DNA from: Candidatus Nealsonbacteria bacterium RIFCSPLOWO2_01_FULL_38_120
GTDB lineage: Bacteria; Patescibacteriota; Minisyncoccia; Minisyncoccales; GWA2-38-27
DNA: 33,004 nucleotides
Direction: 5' to 3'
Assembly (NCBI GenBank): GCA_001821475.1
Contig: MHMF01000002.1
Span: 1 to 33,004, forward strand
Below the pieces are notes generated by a model. It ran no database searches. It was given only the letters and a program-made list of their open reading frames with translations, and was not told where the DNA came from. Both the position numbers and the translations under genes were made by a program. Numbering within the stretch: the first letter of the stretch is position 1; the number at the start of each line of letters is the position of its first letter. Positions 1 through 8,902 of this stretch are shown piece by piece.

Positions 1-54
1 GAACTGGACGCAGCCGTGGATATGATGGAGGGAAAATTCCCTGTTAACCTTTGA
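1..54 (+). CDS. 3' end of an unidentified gene (partial)
   Basis: The frame beginning at base 1 is open for 17 codons and ends with TGA at 52-54. The tail reads ELDAAVDMMEGKFPVNL. It stops 8 bp before the convergent stop codon of the minus-strand gene, a spacing that fits two real convergent genes. The fragment is too short to assign to a family, and a chance open frame of this length is quite possible. Confidence 0.35.
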   Translation, partial: ELDAAVDMMEGKFPVNL

Positions 55-62
55 ATACTAAA

Positions 63-1553
63 TTAGAACTTAACGATCTCAAAAGATAACCGCTTATGTT
101 TTGAGGTTTTTTTATTACTGTAATCACCCTCATGTGACCATTTATCTACCTTTCGTTTCCAAACACTACCTGTTATCAATAACTTCAATTTTTTATCTTT
201 CAGATACTTTTTGAGGTACTTTGTCTTTATCATTAACAGGTGGCCATAATTAGCTAATTCAAATCTATCCTCTCCCTGCCTCCCAACATTTCGGTAATAA
301 CCATCTTGCCAATTAAGACAGTATGCTACCAATTCCCGCCCTTTATAATAATTTAATGTGTTTTTCTTTTGGGTTAATTTAAAGTGTTCTATTATCTCTG
401 GCGCGGGGAAAAGTTTTGTGCAATCATCGAAGTCCTCGGAAACAATCCCATACGAGGGAAATAATTTATCTTTCAATACATCGTGTCGATTGCCAGAATC
501 ATCCAAATATAGCCTACCATTTTGTTTTGCTTTTAATGGTAACTCATTTATATAGCAATTTCGACAACTGTAATTCGGCGTAGAAAATTCAAGCTTTCTT
601 GAAATATTAGACACTGGCGGCTTAATAAAACACGCTGTTATATGCCTATCAAACGACTTGTCTTCGTGCTTAAAACTTGAATTTTCGTATAAAGGAAACC
701 ATTCTTTTTTAGGATCAAAAAACTCATAAGTGCTCTTTTTGTTTATTTTTTGTTTAATCCAGATATTGGTTTCTGTTTTTAGTTCTGTGAAGTGCAAGAA
801 GGACGGCCTTTCTTGAACCATAAGCTGGGGCATAGAAGCGTCCCAGTTGCGCTCGTCTATTAAAAATTCTGACCAATCATCATTTCTGGCGGTTAAGTTA
901 TTAACACACCACATCAGAAACATTTGTATCCCGTGTCTGGCAAAATAATTAAGTTTCGTTTCATAACGATTGCCATCAAAATCATGTTGCCAACGTGATG
1001 GCCTCTCTTTCCAATATTGAGTTCCTTTTTTATATCCCAATGCTCTCATATAGGCAAATAATTGTTTGGTTGCTTTTTTACAATCGTATCGAAAAGTTCT
1101 ACATATACGAGACAGCTCATATTTATGATTTCTATCACCTAAGGAATACTCTAAAAAATGATCGCAATTATCGGAAAAATAATCTGCATTTTCTGACCCA
1201 TTTAACTTCGGTATAATTCTTTTAGTAATCCGATTAATGTCCAACACTTGGCCGTCAATCTTATTTAAAATATCTCTGCATAAAAGCGCTATGGAAAAAT
1301 GGTTGGTTTTTAATCCAAGTTTTGCAATTTTAGCGCTCATCGCTTTTACCTTATCCTGGTTTTCGTGGCTGATTGCAAATATAACTCTGAGACTATTCAG
1401 AACGATGTCAAAATTATTTGAATCAAGATTCAAGCCTAATTGTTTTATAGCTTCTGTATTTGACCTCTCTTTAAACAAGCACAATAAAGATTTATTGCGG
1501 TGTGCAACAATTGGCGAATTTAAATATTTAGTAATAAATTCAAGTGTATTCAT
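63..1553 (-). CDS. Partner protein of the Avs-like STAND NTPase, helical-repeat N-terminus
   Basis: This 496-aa protein is of unrecognised family. Residues 1-100 look like short alpha-helical (HEAT-like) repeats (HRNKSLLCLF, DIVLNSLRVIF). The rest is a mixed alpha/beta region rich in aromatic and charged residues, with one close cysteine pair (CRNC) near residue 332. No signal peptide, membrane segment, nuclease or protease motif is evident. The ATG at 1553 overlaps the TGA stop of the upstream STAND gene (ATGA, bases 1550-1553), so the two are almost certainly translationally coupled and co-transcribed. Some antiviral STAND systems, such as Avs type 3, are two-gene loci from memory, so a role as sensor, adaptor or accessory effector is plausible. 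That role is inferred from position only. The gene could instead encode an unrelated passenger. Confidence 0.8.
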   Translation of the reverse strand: MNTLEFITKYLNSPIVAHRNKSLLCLFKERSNTEAIKQLGLNLDSNNFDIVLNSLRVIFAISHENQDKVKAMSAKIAKLGLKTNHFSIALLCRDILNKIDGQVLDINRITKRIIPKLNGSENADYFSDNCDHFLEYSLGDRNHKYELSRICRTFRYDCKKATKQLFAYMRALGYKKGTQYWKERPSRWQHDFDGNRYETKLNYFARHGIQMFLMWCVNNLTARNDDWSEFLIDERNWDASMPQLMVQERPSFLHFTELKTETNIWIKQKINKKSTYEFFDPKKEWFPLYENSSFKHEDKSFDRHITACFIKPPVSNISRKLEFSTPNYSCRNCYINELPLKAKQNGRLYLDDSGNRHDVLKDKLFPSYGIVSEDFDDCTKLFPAPEIIEHFKLTQKKNTLNYYKGRELVAYCLNWQDGYYRNVGRQGEDRFELANYGHLLMIKTKYLKKYLKDKKLKLLITGSVWKRKVDKWSHEGDYSNKKTSKHKRLSFEIVKF

Positions 1554-4500
1554 TTCGATAATGATAAGCGAGTAGACTTATTTACAATCCTTTTCCAATC
1601 TTCAAAAGAATATTTTTTAATTTCGGGAATATATTTATCGATACTATCAGAAGAATAGATAAAAAGCTGAGGAAGATAATAACTACTTCCAGTTAACCTA
1701 CGGATACTTAGCAATAACGCTTTTCTCAATAAGGTTCTCTTTAGGGGAAATTCTATTTTATCCAACTCTTTTATTATCTCTGTCAAATTATACTCTCGAT
1801 CGGATGCGTCTATTTGTTCTAAAACCTCCGAGCGCGTTCTTGTTAGTATCCGTTTATTGTTTGCTTCTGCCGCCTTTTTCATTATAGAGGAGAGCAATTT
1901 GGGGCTGCTTATATTTATCTTGTTTTCCAATCCCCATTTTCTAATTTTTTGCAGATCGACATCGCTAAGAGATGATACCAGTTCCACAATTAAGCTATCT
2001 GTAAAATAACCTTTTGTTTTGGCATATTCACTTATTCTTTTTTGAAGAATATTAATGCGCCCTTTTCTGGCTAAATTTTTTAACTGTTTGATATTTAAGC
2101 CATCATAAGTAACCTTGAACTCAGAATTACTTTTCTCAACCGCTCGGTATCCTTCGCATTCTAATTGCTTCAAATATTTATTAACTTTATTGACAATATC
2201 TTTTAGCGCAGAAGTAGCCAACGCAGCAACGAAGTTTCTTAATAAGTTTATTCTATATGACGGCTCAATATCTGTTTTAAGAATATCTATATATTGACTC
2301 GCCAGCTTCTCAGCAGTTGCATAATCTTCATTTGATAAAGACCATTTTATGACGGTTAGATAAACAGCAGAAATATGTTCAAAATAATCAGAGGAATTTT
2401 CCTCCTTAATATCCATCAATCTTAGAAGCGGTAAGATTTCGGAAATTTCTCTGTATGGATAGCGTTTTACAAAAGTTGATATTATCCTTCTTAATGCTTC
2501 GTTCTGATTCACCTCGCTCTTTACTACGAATGGAAAAAAATAATCCAAAGCCAGATGATAATCTGCATAAGTGGCAGATTCCAAAAAATCAAGTTTCCGA
2601 TACCACGCACCCTCTATAACATTAGAAACACGATCGATTTGCTTTAAAATTGGTGGGAATTGCTCTTTGTCCTGCGTCCTTAAAGTATCTATAAGACTGC
2701 TTATTCTTAAGTCGCCCTTATTCCAAAGACCACGAGAATATCTTAGATTTTTATCAAATATTTCCTCTGCCATCTCTGAGAAGCCTTTATCGGCAGCAAG
2801 AACGGCCAACCTCTTTAGATTATCGCTTTTATTTAAATTATCTAGTTCTTCTTTTTGTCTCCATTCTAACGCCTTATTTAAATAACCCTCTATTTTATCT
2901 TTTAGCAAAGACGATCTAACTGACGACAAATTGATTAGACTTTCTAAAAGATCAACTCGGCTATTTAAATAATCAGCGCCTAGTATATTTTCCAATTTAT
3001 TTAATGCTAACAGAAACTTGTTCGGAAATAAGGAATCTATTATAAAAAAATTATCCCTAATTAAATCTAGGATATCTTGGCTGTAGGGATATAAATTTTT
3101 TTGTATATCAGAAGAATAAATATTAGCCGAAGACTTTATCTCGTCCACCTTTTTCTTGTAAAGCTTTAAGTGAATTTCAAAAGATTTCCAGAAATTTTTC
3201 CAATCAATCTTATCCGCACGCAAAAGCAATCTCTTTTTTGTTATATCTTGTTCTATGGACAGAACTTTTACAAATTCTGGGTTTTCTTTTTCCGAGCTAT
3301 CATTTGATTGTGGAAATTTAGTTTTAAGAGAGGCTGAGTAAAACGCCTCAATATTAAAACCCTTATCTACTAAAGATTTCAACGCTACCCATCTTAAAAA
3401 TGTCTCTCGAGGGTTTCCATTAGACCCCCAATAAGAATATCCGTGATCGTGGGACGGAATTTCTATATCAACCTTAGTCAGTAGATTTAATATTCTCTTC
3501 TTGTAATTTTTAATTTTGTAGATAAATAATGCTTCTGCTAAATCAAGACGTTGGCTTACATTCCTATCGTTGTAGAGATATTTCTCCAAATCATCATCAA
3601 CGAGTAGTTTTTTAAAATCTTGCTTATCAGAAACTTTAATTCCACTGTTTTCAAAAAGTAAATACGTCAAAAGGCGTTCTATCTTAGTGGAACGTTTCAA
3701 ATTTCGAAGCGTCTCTTTTGTGTTAATTTTAAAATTTTGAAGATGTATATCTGAAAGATAGCGACACCTCAAACCTTCAAATATTGCTTTATGTTTTTTA
3801 AAGCCAACTTCTTTCTTGAGGAATCTAATAGCGTTTTTGTATCGATTTGTATTTACTAATGCGCGGGCAAACTGTTCAATATTATTTTCTATATCGTGAC
3901 GTGCATTTTCGTCCTCTCCCCAAAGCAGTTTCCGATTTAATGAAATTCTAAATAAACTATCATCAATAAATCTTTGAGCTAAATTTATACATTTTTTATC
4001 CCTGTTTTCAAAAAGGATATTTCCAATAGCTAATCTTTTAAAAACCCATTCTCGTGTTAACCAGGGTTGATCCCCCATAGGAAGCAATAACTCCTCCTCC
4101 ACTTCCTTTAACAATTTTTCGGTAGCAATCCTAGTCTTTGTATAAATATCTTCATCGTGAACAGTTGGATAAATATCGCTAGCAGTAATTGCGTAATGAA
4201 CCAACTGCTCAATATTATTAGTTTTATAAAAATAATTTACAAAACTTTTACCAATTTCTACTTTTGTTTGGTTATCAAGATTAGACTGAAGTATTTTTTT
4301 ATAGAATTGATCCCGATGAAACTTGGCAAAAATGTTCCTAACAGATAGTTGCGATAAACCAATAGCCTCTAAATGCTTAGTTATATATTTGCGGCCATAT
4401 TCCAAATGTGTATTTTGAGAATAATATTTAGAGATTCTTTGATGATAGGCGCTTTTATCTTTTGATAATTTACTTACCACAAATCTTCTAAAACTATCGT

Positions 4501-6232
4501 GGTATGGTTCAAGTTTTCTACCGCCTCCATCTAGGAAATGCTCAATAGTTTCAATTAAATGATTAAAACTGGCTATTTTAAACTTAGATACAATTTTCCG
4601 CAAATCTTCTCTTGGCACGGGCGAAAAGTGAAAACATAGATAACCTAAGCATTCTCTTTCTTGATTATTTAAACTTTCCCAAATTGGCTTATACCAATCA
4701 AAAACTTCTTTATAGTGTAAATTTGAGCGAATTATACTGTCAACGCCATCGTGGCTATGTAGTTTTTTGCTGAGATAAAATAAAGAAATGGCCAATCCGC
4801 CAGTACCTTTTTTGATAACAGCTATTTGATCCTGAGATAAAGTTATACCTGCTTGTTTAAAATATTCCTTTATTTCCTTCTCACAAAAGTAGAGGTCTAT
4901 ACTGATTTGTTTTTTGATCTTATTAGATAAATTTTTTATTGACTGTGGTAGATATTCTTTTCCCCAGGTACTTAAAAGGAAGACTACACCAGGATAGTTA
5001 ACTAATGGTATGGCATCAAGGACAGATCGATCTTTATACCTATCTGTTTCCACTTGGTCTAGAGCATCAACAATAATAACAATCTTCTTACCTGGCCTCT
5101 GAAGTGCTTTTTCGCTTAACCTCTTTAAAGCTTCATCAAAAGTCTTATCAATGAAATCCTCATTATCTTTAATACCTACAGACATTTTAATTAATCCGAA
5201 TTCATAACATCTCTGGATAATATCTGCTTTAAACCAAGAACTCTTCAAACGATTATTATTGGAATATCCAATTCTTCCCTTACTAACTTCAAATGGACGA
5301 ATGCGACAAAAATATGGTAGAAAATCTGAATTTCTATCCGCCAACATAGAAAGTAAAACAGTTTTTCCTGAACCAGAGGGAGCAAAAAGAAAAACAAATC
5401 CTCCGTCTTTTTTCTTTGCTTCAACCGCTTTAATAATTTTACTTTCAAGATCGGGACGTTCTACATAATTTGGTGGCGCAATTATTTCCTGAAGTAAGCC
5501 TGTTTTTAATCTATCAATTAGTCCGAAAACTCGCTCTGGAAGTATTTCTATCTGGTTAGATGCAAATACCTTTGTAATCCTACCAATAAAAGCATTAATT
5601 CTGTCGTCATCAAATACTCCCTGTTCTTTCAATTTTTCTACGAGCTTCTCATGTAAAGGATCGATATCAGGAAGCTTTTGGAATTGTAAAGCAGAGATAA
5701 AACTCTTCAATTCATTTTTATTAATTAAAGGTTCTTTTTTGCAGTTCAATTCAATATTTTGAATTTCAGAAGAATATTTAGTTTGAAAATTTTGCCAAGA
5801 TAATTTTCTCTTTTTTAATTTCTGAATATCTTTTAGAAAATTATCTAAGTTGCTGGTAGGAGTTTTATTGCTTGCAACAATAAGTCGAATACATTTATTA
5901 CTTTTTTTATGCGTACGCCAGCTTTTGAGAAACTTAAATATGTTTGTTCCTTCCTTAGGATTTTTAGCGTTCGGCCTAGTAGTCCACAAATCACCAAAAC
6001 CCCATTTAGTACCAGTCTTAAGTGTATGCTTAATTTGTATTACTTCGATGCTCCCATCTTTTAAAAATCTTGTTAAATCTTCAATCCTCCTATTGGCTCC
6101 GTCTTTTCTGTCTGGTTTGATTTCTATCTTAAAAACAGACGGATTCTTTTCTACAAGACCCAAAAAACAAAGACCAGCAAATAGTTTTTCAAAATAGAAT
6201 GGAGCGTCTTCATTTTTCACTACTTTAGTCAT
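1550..6232 (-). CDS. Avs-like antiviral STAND NTPase with N-terminal Cap4/DUF4297-type nuclease
   Basis: This is a very large protein of about 1,560 aa; residue numbers here count from the TTG at 6307. An N-terminal PD-(D/E)xK-like core of the Cap4/DUF4297 type is visible at residues 73-94 (RRIEDLTRF, then IEVIQIKH). A STAND/NACHT-type ATPase follows, with Walker A APSGSGKT at 309-316 and Walker B IIVDALDQVE near 411-420. About 1,000 residues of helical, TPR-like C-terminus complete it. Nuclease-STAND-helical sensor is the layout of Avs proteins, which bind conserved phage proteins and then cleave DNA. The open frame reaches 6307 (TTG) and 6304 (ATG), but ATG 6232 is preferred: a candidate minus-strand promoter (6279-6307) would put the transcript start near 6272, downstream of both. 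The coupled partner gene follows. Nuclease, ATPase and architecture are clear; the phage trigger is unknown. Confidence 0.85.
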   Translation of the reverse strand: MTKVVKNEDAPFYFEKLFAGLCFLGLVEKNPSVFKIEIKPDRKDGANRRIEDLTRFLKDGSIEVIQIKHTLKTGTKWGFGDLWTTRPNAKNPKEGTNIFKFLKSWRTHKKSNKCIRLIVASNKTPTSNLDNFLKDIQKLKKRKLSWQNFQTKYSSEIQNIELNCKKEPLINKNELKSFISALQFQKLPDIDPLHEKLVEKLKEQGVFDDDRINAFIGRITKVFASNQIEILPERVFGLIDRLKTGLLQEIIAPPNYVERPDLESKIIKAVEAKKKDGGFVFLFAPSGSGKTVLLSMLADRNSDFLPYFCRIRPFEVSKGRIGYSNNNRLKSSWFKADIIQRCYEFGLIKMSVGIKDNEDFIDKTFDEALKRLSEKALQRPGKKIVIIVDALDQVETDRYKDRSVLDAIPLVNYPGVVFLLSTWGKEYLPQSIKNLSNKIKKQISIDLYFCEKEIKEYFKQAGITLSQDQIAVIKKGTGGLAISLFYLSKKLHSHDGVDSIIRSNLHYKEVFDWYKPIWESLNNQERECLGYLCFHFSPVPREDLRKIVSKFKIASFNHLIETIEHFLDGGGRKLEPYHDSFRRFVVSKLSKDKSAYHQRISKYYSQNTHLEYGRKYITKHLEAIGLSQLSVRNIFAKFHRDQFYKKILQSNLDNQTKVEIGKSFVNYFYKTNNIEQLVHYAITASDIYPTVHDEDIYTKTRIATEKLLKEVEEELLLPMGDQPWLTREWVFKRLAIGNILFENRDKKCINLAQRFIDDSLFRISLNRKLLWGEDENARHDIENNIEQFARALVNTNRYKNAIRFLKKEVGFKKHKAIFEGLRCRYLSDIHLQNFKINTKETLRNLKRSTKIERLLTYLLFENSGIKVSDKQDFKKLLVDDDLEKYLYNDRNVSQRLDLAEALFIYKIKNYKKRILNLLTKVDIEIPSHDHGYSYWGSNGNPRETFLRWVALKSLVDKGFNIEAFYSASLKTKFPQSNDSSEKENPEFVKVLSIEQDITKKRLLLRADKIDWKNFWKSFEIHLKLYKKKVDEIKSSANIYSSDIQKNLYPYSQDILDLIRDNFFIIDSLFPNKFLLALNKLENILGADYLNSRVDLLESLINLSSVRSSLLKDKIEGYLNKALEWRQKEELDNLNKSDNLKRLAVLAADKGFSEMAEEIFDKNLRYSRGLWNKGDLRISSLIDTLRTQDKEQFPPILKQIDRVSNVIEGAWYRKLDFLESATYADYHLALDYFFPFVVKSEVNQNEALRRIISTFVKRYPYREISEILPLLRLMDIKEENSSDYFEHISAVYLTVIKWSLSNEDYATAEKLASQYIDILKTDIEPSYRINLLRNFVAALATSALKDIVNKVNKYLKQLECEGYRAVEKSNSEFKVTYDGLNIKQLKNLARKGRINILQKRISEYAKTKGYFTDSLIVELVSSLSDVDLQKIRKWGLENKINISSPKLLSSIMKKAAEANNKRILTRTRSEVLEQIDASDREYNLTEIIKELDKIEFPLKRTLLRKALLLSIRRLTGSSYYLPQLFIYSSDSIDKYIPEIKKYSFEDWKRIVNKSTRLSLSK

Positions 6233-6246
6233 AAAGTTATACACAC

Positions 6247-6275
6247 TTACATTTTCGTAATATTTTCGGTATACT
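6247..6275 (+). promoter_or_regulatory. Candidate sigma-70 promoter of the lexA-dam fusion gene
   Basis: A -35-like TTACAT (6247-6252) and a -10 TATACT (6270-6275) are separated by exactly 17 bp, with transcription expected from about 6282. The -35 is weak against TTGACA. A half-site CACTTA (6244-6249) overlaps the -35, and the palindrome at 6277-6291 covers the expected start point. Confidence 0.5.
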
Positions 6276-6276
6276 G

Positions 6277-6291
6277 TAAGTGTATCACTTA
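6277..6291. promoter_or_regulatory. 15-bp palindromic operator shared by divergent promoters
   Basis: TAAGTG-TAT-CACTTA is a perfect inverted repeat with 6-bp arms and a 3-bp centre. A further 9-bp inverted pair links it to an upstream half-site: ACACTTACA at 6243-6251 faces TGTAAGTGT at 6275-6283. The palindrome lies just downstream of the plus-strand -10 (6270-6275). It also overlaps a minus-strand candidate -10, TACACT (6279-6284), whose -35 TTGATG (6302-6307) is 17 bp away. It is therefore placed to repress both the STAND operon and the LexA-Dam operon. That LexA-Dam is the protein that binds it is inferred from autoregulation typical of LexA. Confidence 0.6.
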
Positions 6292-6315
6292 AATTAAGAA
6301 ACATCAATCAAGTTT

Positions 6316-7842
6316 ATGCCTCTTCCAATAACAAAAAGACAAAAACAGGTATTTGATTTTATAAAGGGATATATTGCCGATCGAGGCTACTCTCCCACTT
6401 TTGAAGAAATGAAGAGGGGTCTTAAACTTTCGGCTGTATCAACTGTCTACCAACATATAGATGCCCTCATTAATAAAGGCTATATTAAGAAGTTTGATAA
6501 TATGGCACGGGCTATTGAAATTAATAAAACAAAGAAAAAGAATCGAGACCTTATAGAAATCCCCCTAGTTGGAACAATCGCAGCTGGCGAACCTATAGAA
6601 GCGATAGAAGTGCCAGACAAAACCATCACCCTATCACGAGAAGAACTCCCATCATCTGGTAAACACTACGCTTTGCGGGTGAATGGCAACAGCATGGTTG
6701 ACGATGGTATATTTGACGGAGATATCGTTGTAATTCGTGAACAACAAACTGCCGACAATGGACAGACGGTAGTCGCAATTATTGATGATAATCAAGCAAC
6801 ACTCAAAAGAATCTACCGAGAAAAAAATAGATTTCGTTTACAGCCAGCCAATCAAACCCTCTTGCCTTTTTACAGAACAGAGGTCGAGATTAGGGGTGTG
6901 GTAGTAAAGATCATCAGGGAGCTTGAATCAGCGCAAGATCAGGATAGCGAATTAATTAAATTAATAAAAACGATGCCGCCGACAACTAATGTACACCGAA
7001 CAGCGACATCAGAACCTAATGAGAAAGCAAAACCTTTTATACAATGGGTTGGCGGAAAAAGAGAAATGATTCCTCAATATGAAGAATTCATTCCCAAAAA
7101 ATTTAATACCTATTACGAACCTTTTCTTGGCGGGGGGGCAATGTTCTTCTGTCTCCAACCAGAAAAAGCAGTCTTATCCGACAATAATACCGAGCTTATA
7201 AAAACATATGAGGGAGTAAGAGACAACCCAGAAGAAGTTATAAAAATACTTAAAGAATTAAAATCAAAACATTCTGGAGAACTCTATGCTAAGATTAGAA
7301 ATCTCGATCGGGAGATAAGCATTTTTCATAAACTAAACAATGCTGAAATTGCAGCAAGAATGATTTACCTTAATCAGACCTGCTTCAACGGCCTTTATAG
7401 GGTCAACCAGAAAGGCCAATTTAATGTGCCAATAGGCAGTTCGCTCAATCGCTTAATTTGTGATGAGCACACGCTTCGTAATGCGAGTAAAATATTAAAA
7501 AAAATTACAATCGAAGAAACAGATTTTGATACATCAACGAACGACGCAAAAAAAGATGACTTTATATACTTTGATCCACCCTATTATCCAGTCTCAATTT
7601 ATTCTGATTTTACCAGATATACTAAAGAAAAATTCTACAAGGAAGACCAAATAAGGTTAAAAAACGAAATTGATAGATTGAACAAAATCGGCTGTAAGAT
7701 TATGCTTTCCAACTCGGATTGTGAATTTATAAGGGATTTATATGCGGGTTATAATTTACATAGGGTTTATTCCAGTCGGTCATTAAACTGCAAAAAAGAC
7801 AAGCGAGGCAAAGTATCTGAGCTTCTTATAGTAAATTATTAA
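6316..7842 (+). CDS. LexA-type self-cleaving repressor fused to Dam-type DNA adenine methyltransferase
   Basis: This single 508-aa ORF holds two complete modules. Residues 1-70 form a LexA winged helix (TKRQKQVFDFI, GYSPTFEEM). Residues 78-200 are an S24 peptidase with the scissile Ala90-Gly91 (GTIAAGEP), nucleophile Ser126 (VNGNSMVDDG) and Lys164 (ATLKR). The Gly-Ser and Ser-Lys spacings nearly match E. coli LexA. After a linker (about 201-238) comes a D12-class N6-adenine methyltransferase: FIQWVGGKRE (241-250), YYEPFLGGGAMFF (266-278), NQTCFNGLYR...GQFNVP and catalytic DPPYY (420-424). It resembles Dam/DpnM. RecA-stimulated autocleavage would split off the DNA-binding domain and leave peptidase plus methylase. 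The ATG follows the operator and promoter; the next methylase gene starts 1 nt after the stop. All catalytic residues appear intact; the DNA target is unknown. Confidence 0.9.
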   Translation: MPLPITKRQKQVFDFIKGYIADRGYSPTFEEMKRGLKLSAVSTVYQHIDALINKGYIKKFDNMARAIEINKTKKKNRDLIEIPLVGTIAAGEPIEAIEVPDKTITLSREELPSSGKHYALRVNGNSMVDDGIFDGDIVVIREQQTADNGQTVVAIIDDNQATLKRIYREKNRFRLQPANQTLLPFYRTEVEIRGVVVKIIRELESAQDQDSELIKLIKTMPPTTNVHRTATSEPNEKAKPFIQWVGGKREMIPQYEEFIPKKFNTYYEPFLGGGAMFFCLQPEKAVLSDNNTELIKTYEGVRDNPEEVIKILKELKSKHSGELYAKIRNLDREISIFHKLNNAEIAARMIYLNQTCFNGLYRVNQKGQFNVPIGSSLNRLICDEHTLRNASKILKKITIEETDFDTSTNDAKKDDFIYFDPPYYPVSIYSDFTRYTKEKFYKEDQIRLKNEIDRLNKIGCKIMLSNSDCEFIRDLYAGYNLHRVYSSRSLNCKKDKRGKVSELLIVNY

Positions 7843-7843
7843 T

Positions 7844-8902
7844 ATGAGATTTATTGGTAACAAAGAAAAATTATTAGAGCGAATTCATCAGGCCGTATTA
7901 TCTACCAGTGTCAAAGATGGCGTATTTTGCGATTTTTTCTCTGGCACTTCAAATGTCGGCCGCTTTTTCAAAGAAAAGGGGTTCAAAATTATTTCATCTG
8001 ATCTTCTTTATTTTTCATATGTACTTCAAAAAGCTTATATATCAAATAATACCGAACCAAAATTTACAAAGCTTCTTAAGAATATTAAAACGCCTAAAAA
8101 CAATCTCTTCTCTTCTCCATTTGAATCTATCAAAAATTATCTCAATAACTTAAAAGGAGTTAATGGTTTTATTTATAAAAATTACACTGAAGAAGGAACG
8201 AAAAATCAGCAGTATAAGCGAAAATACTTTATTGCAGAAAATGCAAAAAGAATCGATGCTATACGCATTAAAATAGAAGAATGGAAAGAGAAAAATCTGA
8301 TAAATGAAAACGAGTACTTTATTTTATTAGCATCTCTAATAGAAAGTGCTCCTTTCTACGCAAACATATCGGGAGTATATGCCGCATTCCTTAAGCAATA
8401 TGATCCAAGAGCGCTTAAGCGTTTTGAGATGAAATCAATAAAATTTTATTCTGGGAAAAAATCTCATGCAGTTTATAACAAGGATAGCATGGATCTTCTC
8501 AATAATCTTGATGCAGATATCCTTTATATCGACCCTCCATACAACAATAGACAATATGCACCAAATTATCATCTGTTGGAAACTATTGCTAAATATGACA
8601 ACCCCCCAATAAAAGGCGCTACTGGCCTGCGAGATTATAAAAATCAGAAATCAGATTTCTGCAACAAAGAAACTGCGCTAACTGCGCTTGATAAGATAGC
8701 AAAAACGGCTAAGTATAGATATCTAATCCTTAGCTATAATTCCGAGGGCATAATGCCAGAGAAAGATATAATGTCCGTACTAAAAAAATATGGAGAAGTC
8801 ACTCTTCAAAATATCAATTACCCAAGATTTAAGAGCAATAATAACGGAGATTCAAGGCACAAGAAAACAATCCAAGAGCAACTATATATTTTAAGAAGTT
8901 AA
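7844..8902 (+). CDS. D12-class DNA adenine methyltransferase (second methylase of the R-M cassette)
   Basis: This 352-aa N6-adenine methyltransferase has the alpha-class (D12) order. The AdoMet-binding segment is near the N-terminus (MRFIGNKEKLL, CDFFSGTSNVGRFF, SSDLL) and the catalytic DPPYN is late (LYIDPPYNNRQYAPNYH). It differs clearly from the Dam-like domain of the preceding gene, so the two probably methylate different strands or sites. Two different D12 methylases with one nuclease is the usual arrangement for R-M systems with asymmetric recognition sites. The start is 1 nt after the stop of the lexA-dam fusion, so it is coupled to that gene. Its 3' end overlaps by 12 bp the end of the convergent endonuclease gene. 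Confidence 0.88.
   Translation: MRFIGNKEKLLERIHQAVLSTSVKDGVFCDFFSGTSNVGRFFKEKGFKIISSDLLYFSYVLQKAYISNNTEPKFTKLLKNIKTPKNNLFSSPFESIKNYLNNLKGVNGFIYKNYTEEGTKNQQYKRKYFIAENAKRIDAIRIKIEEWKEKNLINENEYFILLASLIESAPFYANISGVYAAFLKQYDPRALKRFEMKSIKFYSGKKSHAVYNKDSMDLLNNLDADILYIDPPYNNRQYAPNYHLLETIAKYDNPPIKGATGLRDYKNQKSDFCNKETALTALDKIAKTAKYRYLILSYNSEGIMPEKDIMSVLKKYGEVTLQNINYPRFKSNNNGDSRHKKTIQEQLYILRS

Noticed and set aside
6233..6307. Upstream TTG/ATG start for the STAND protein
   Set aside because: The frame is open, but this stretch contains the palindrome and promoter-like hexamers, and the candidate minus-strand transcript would start inside it.
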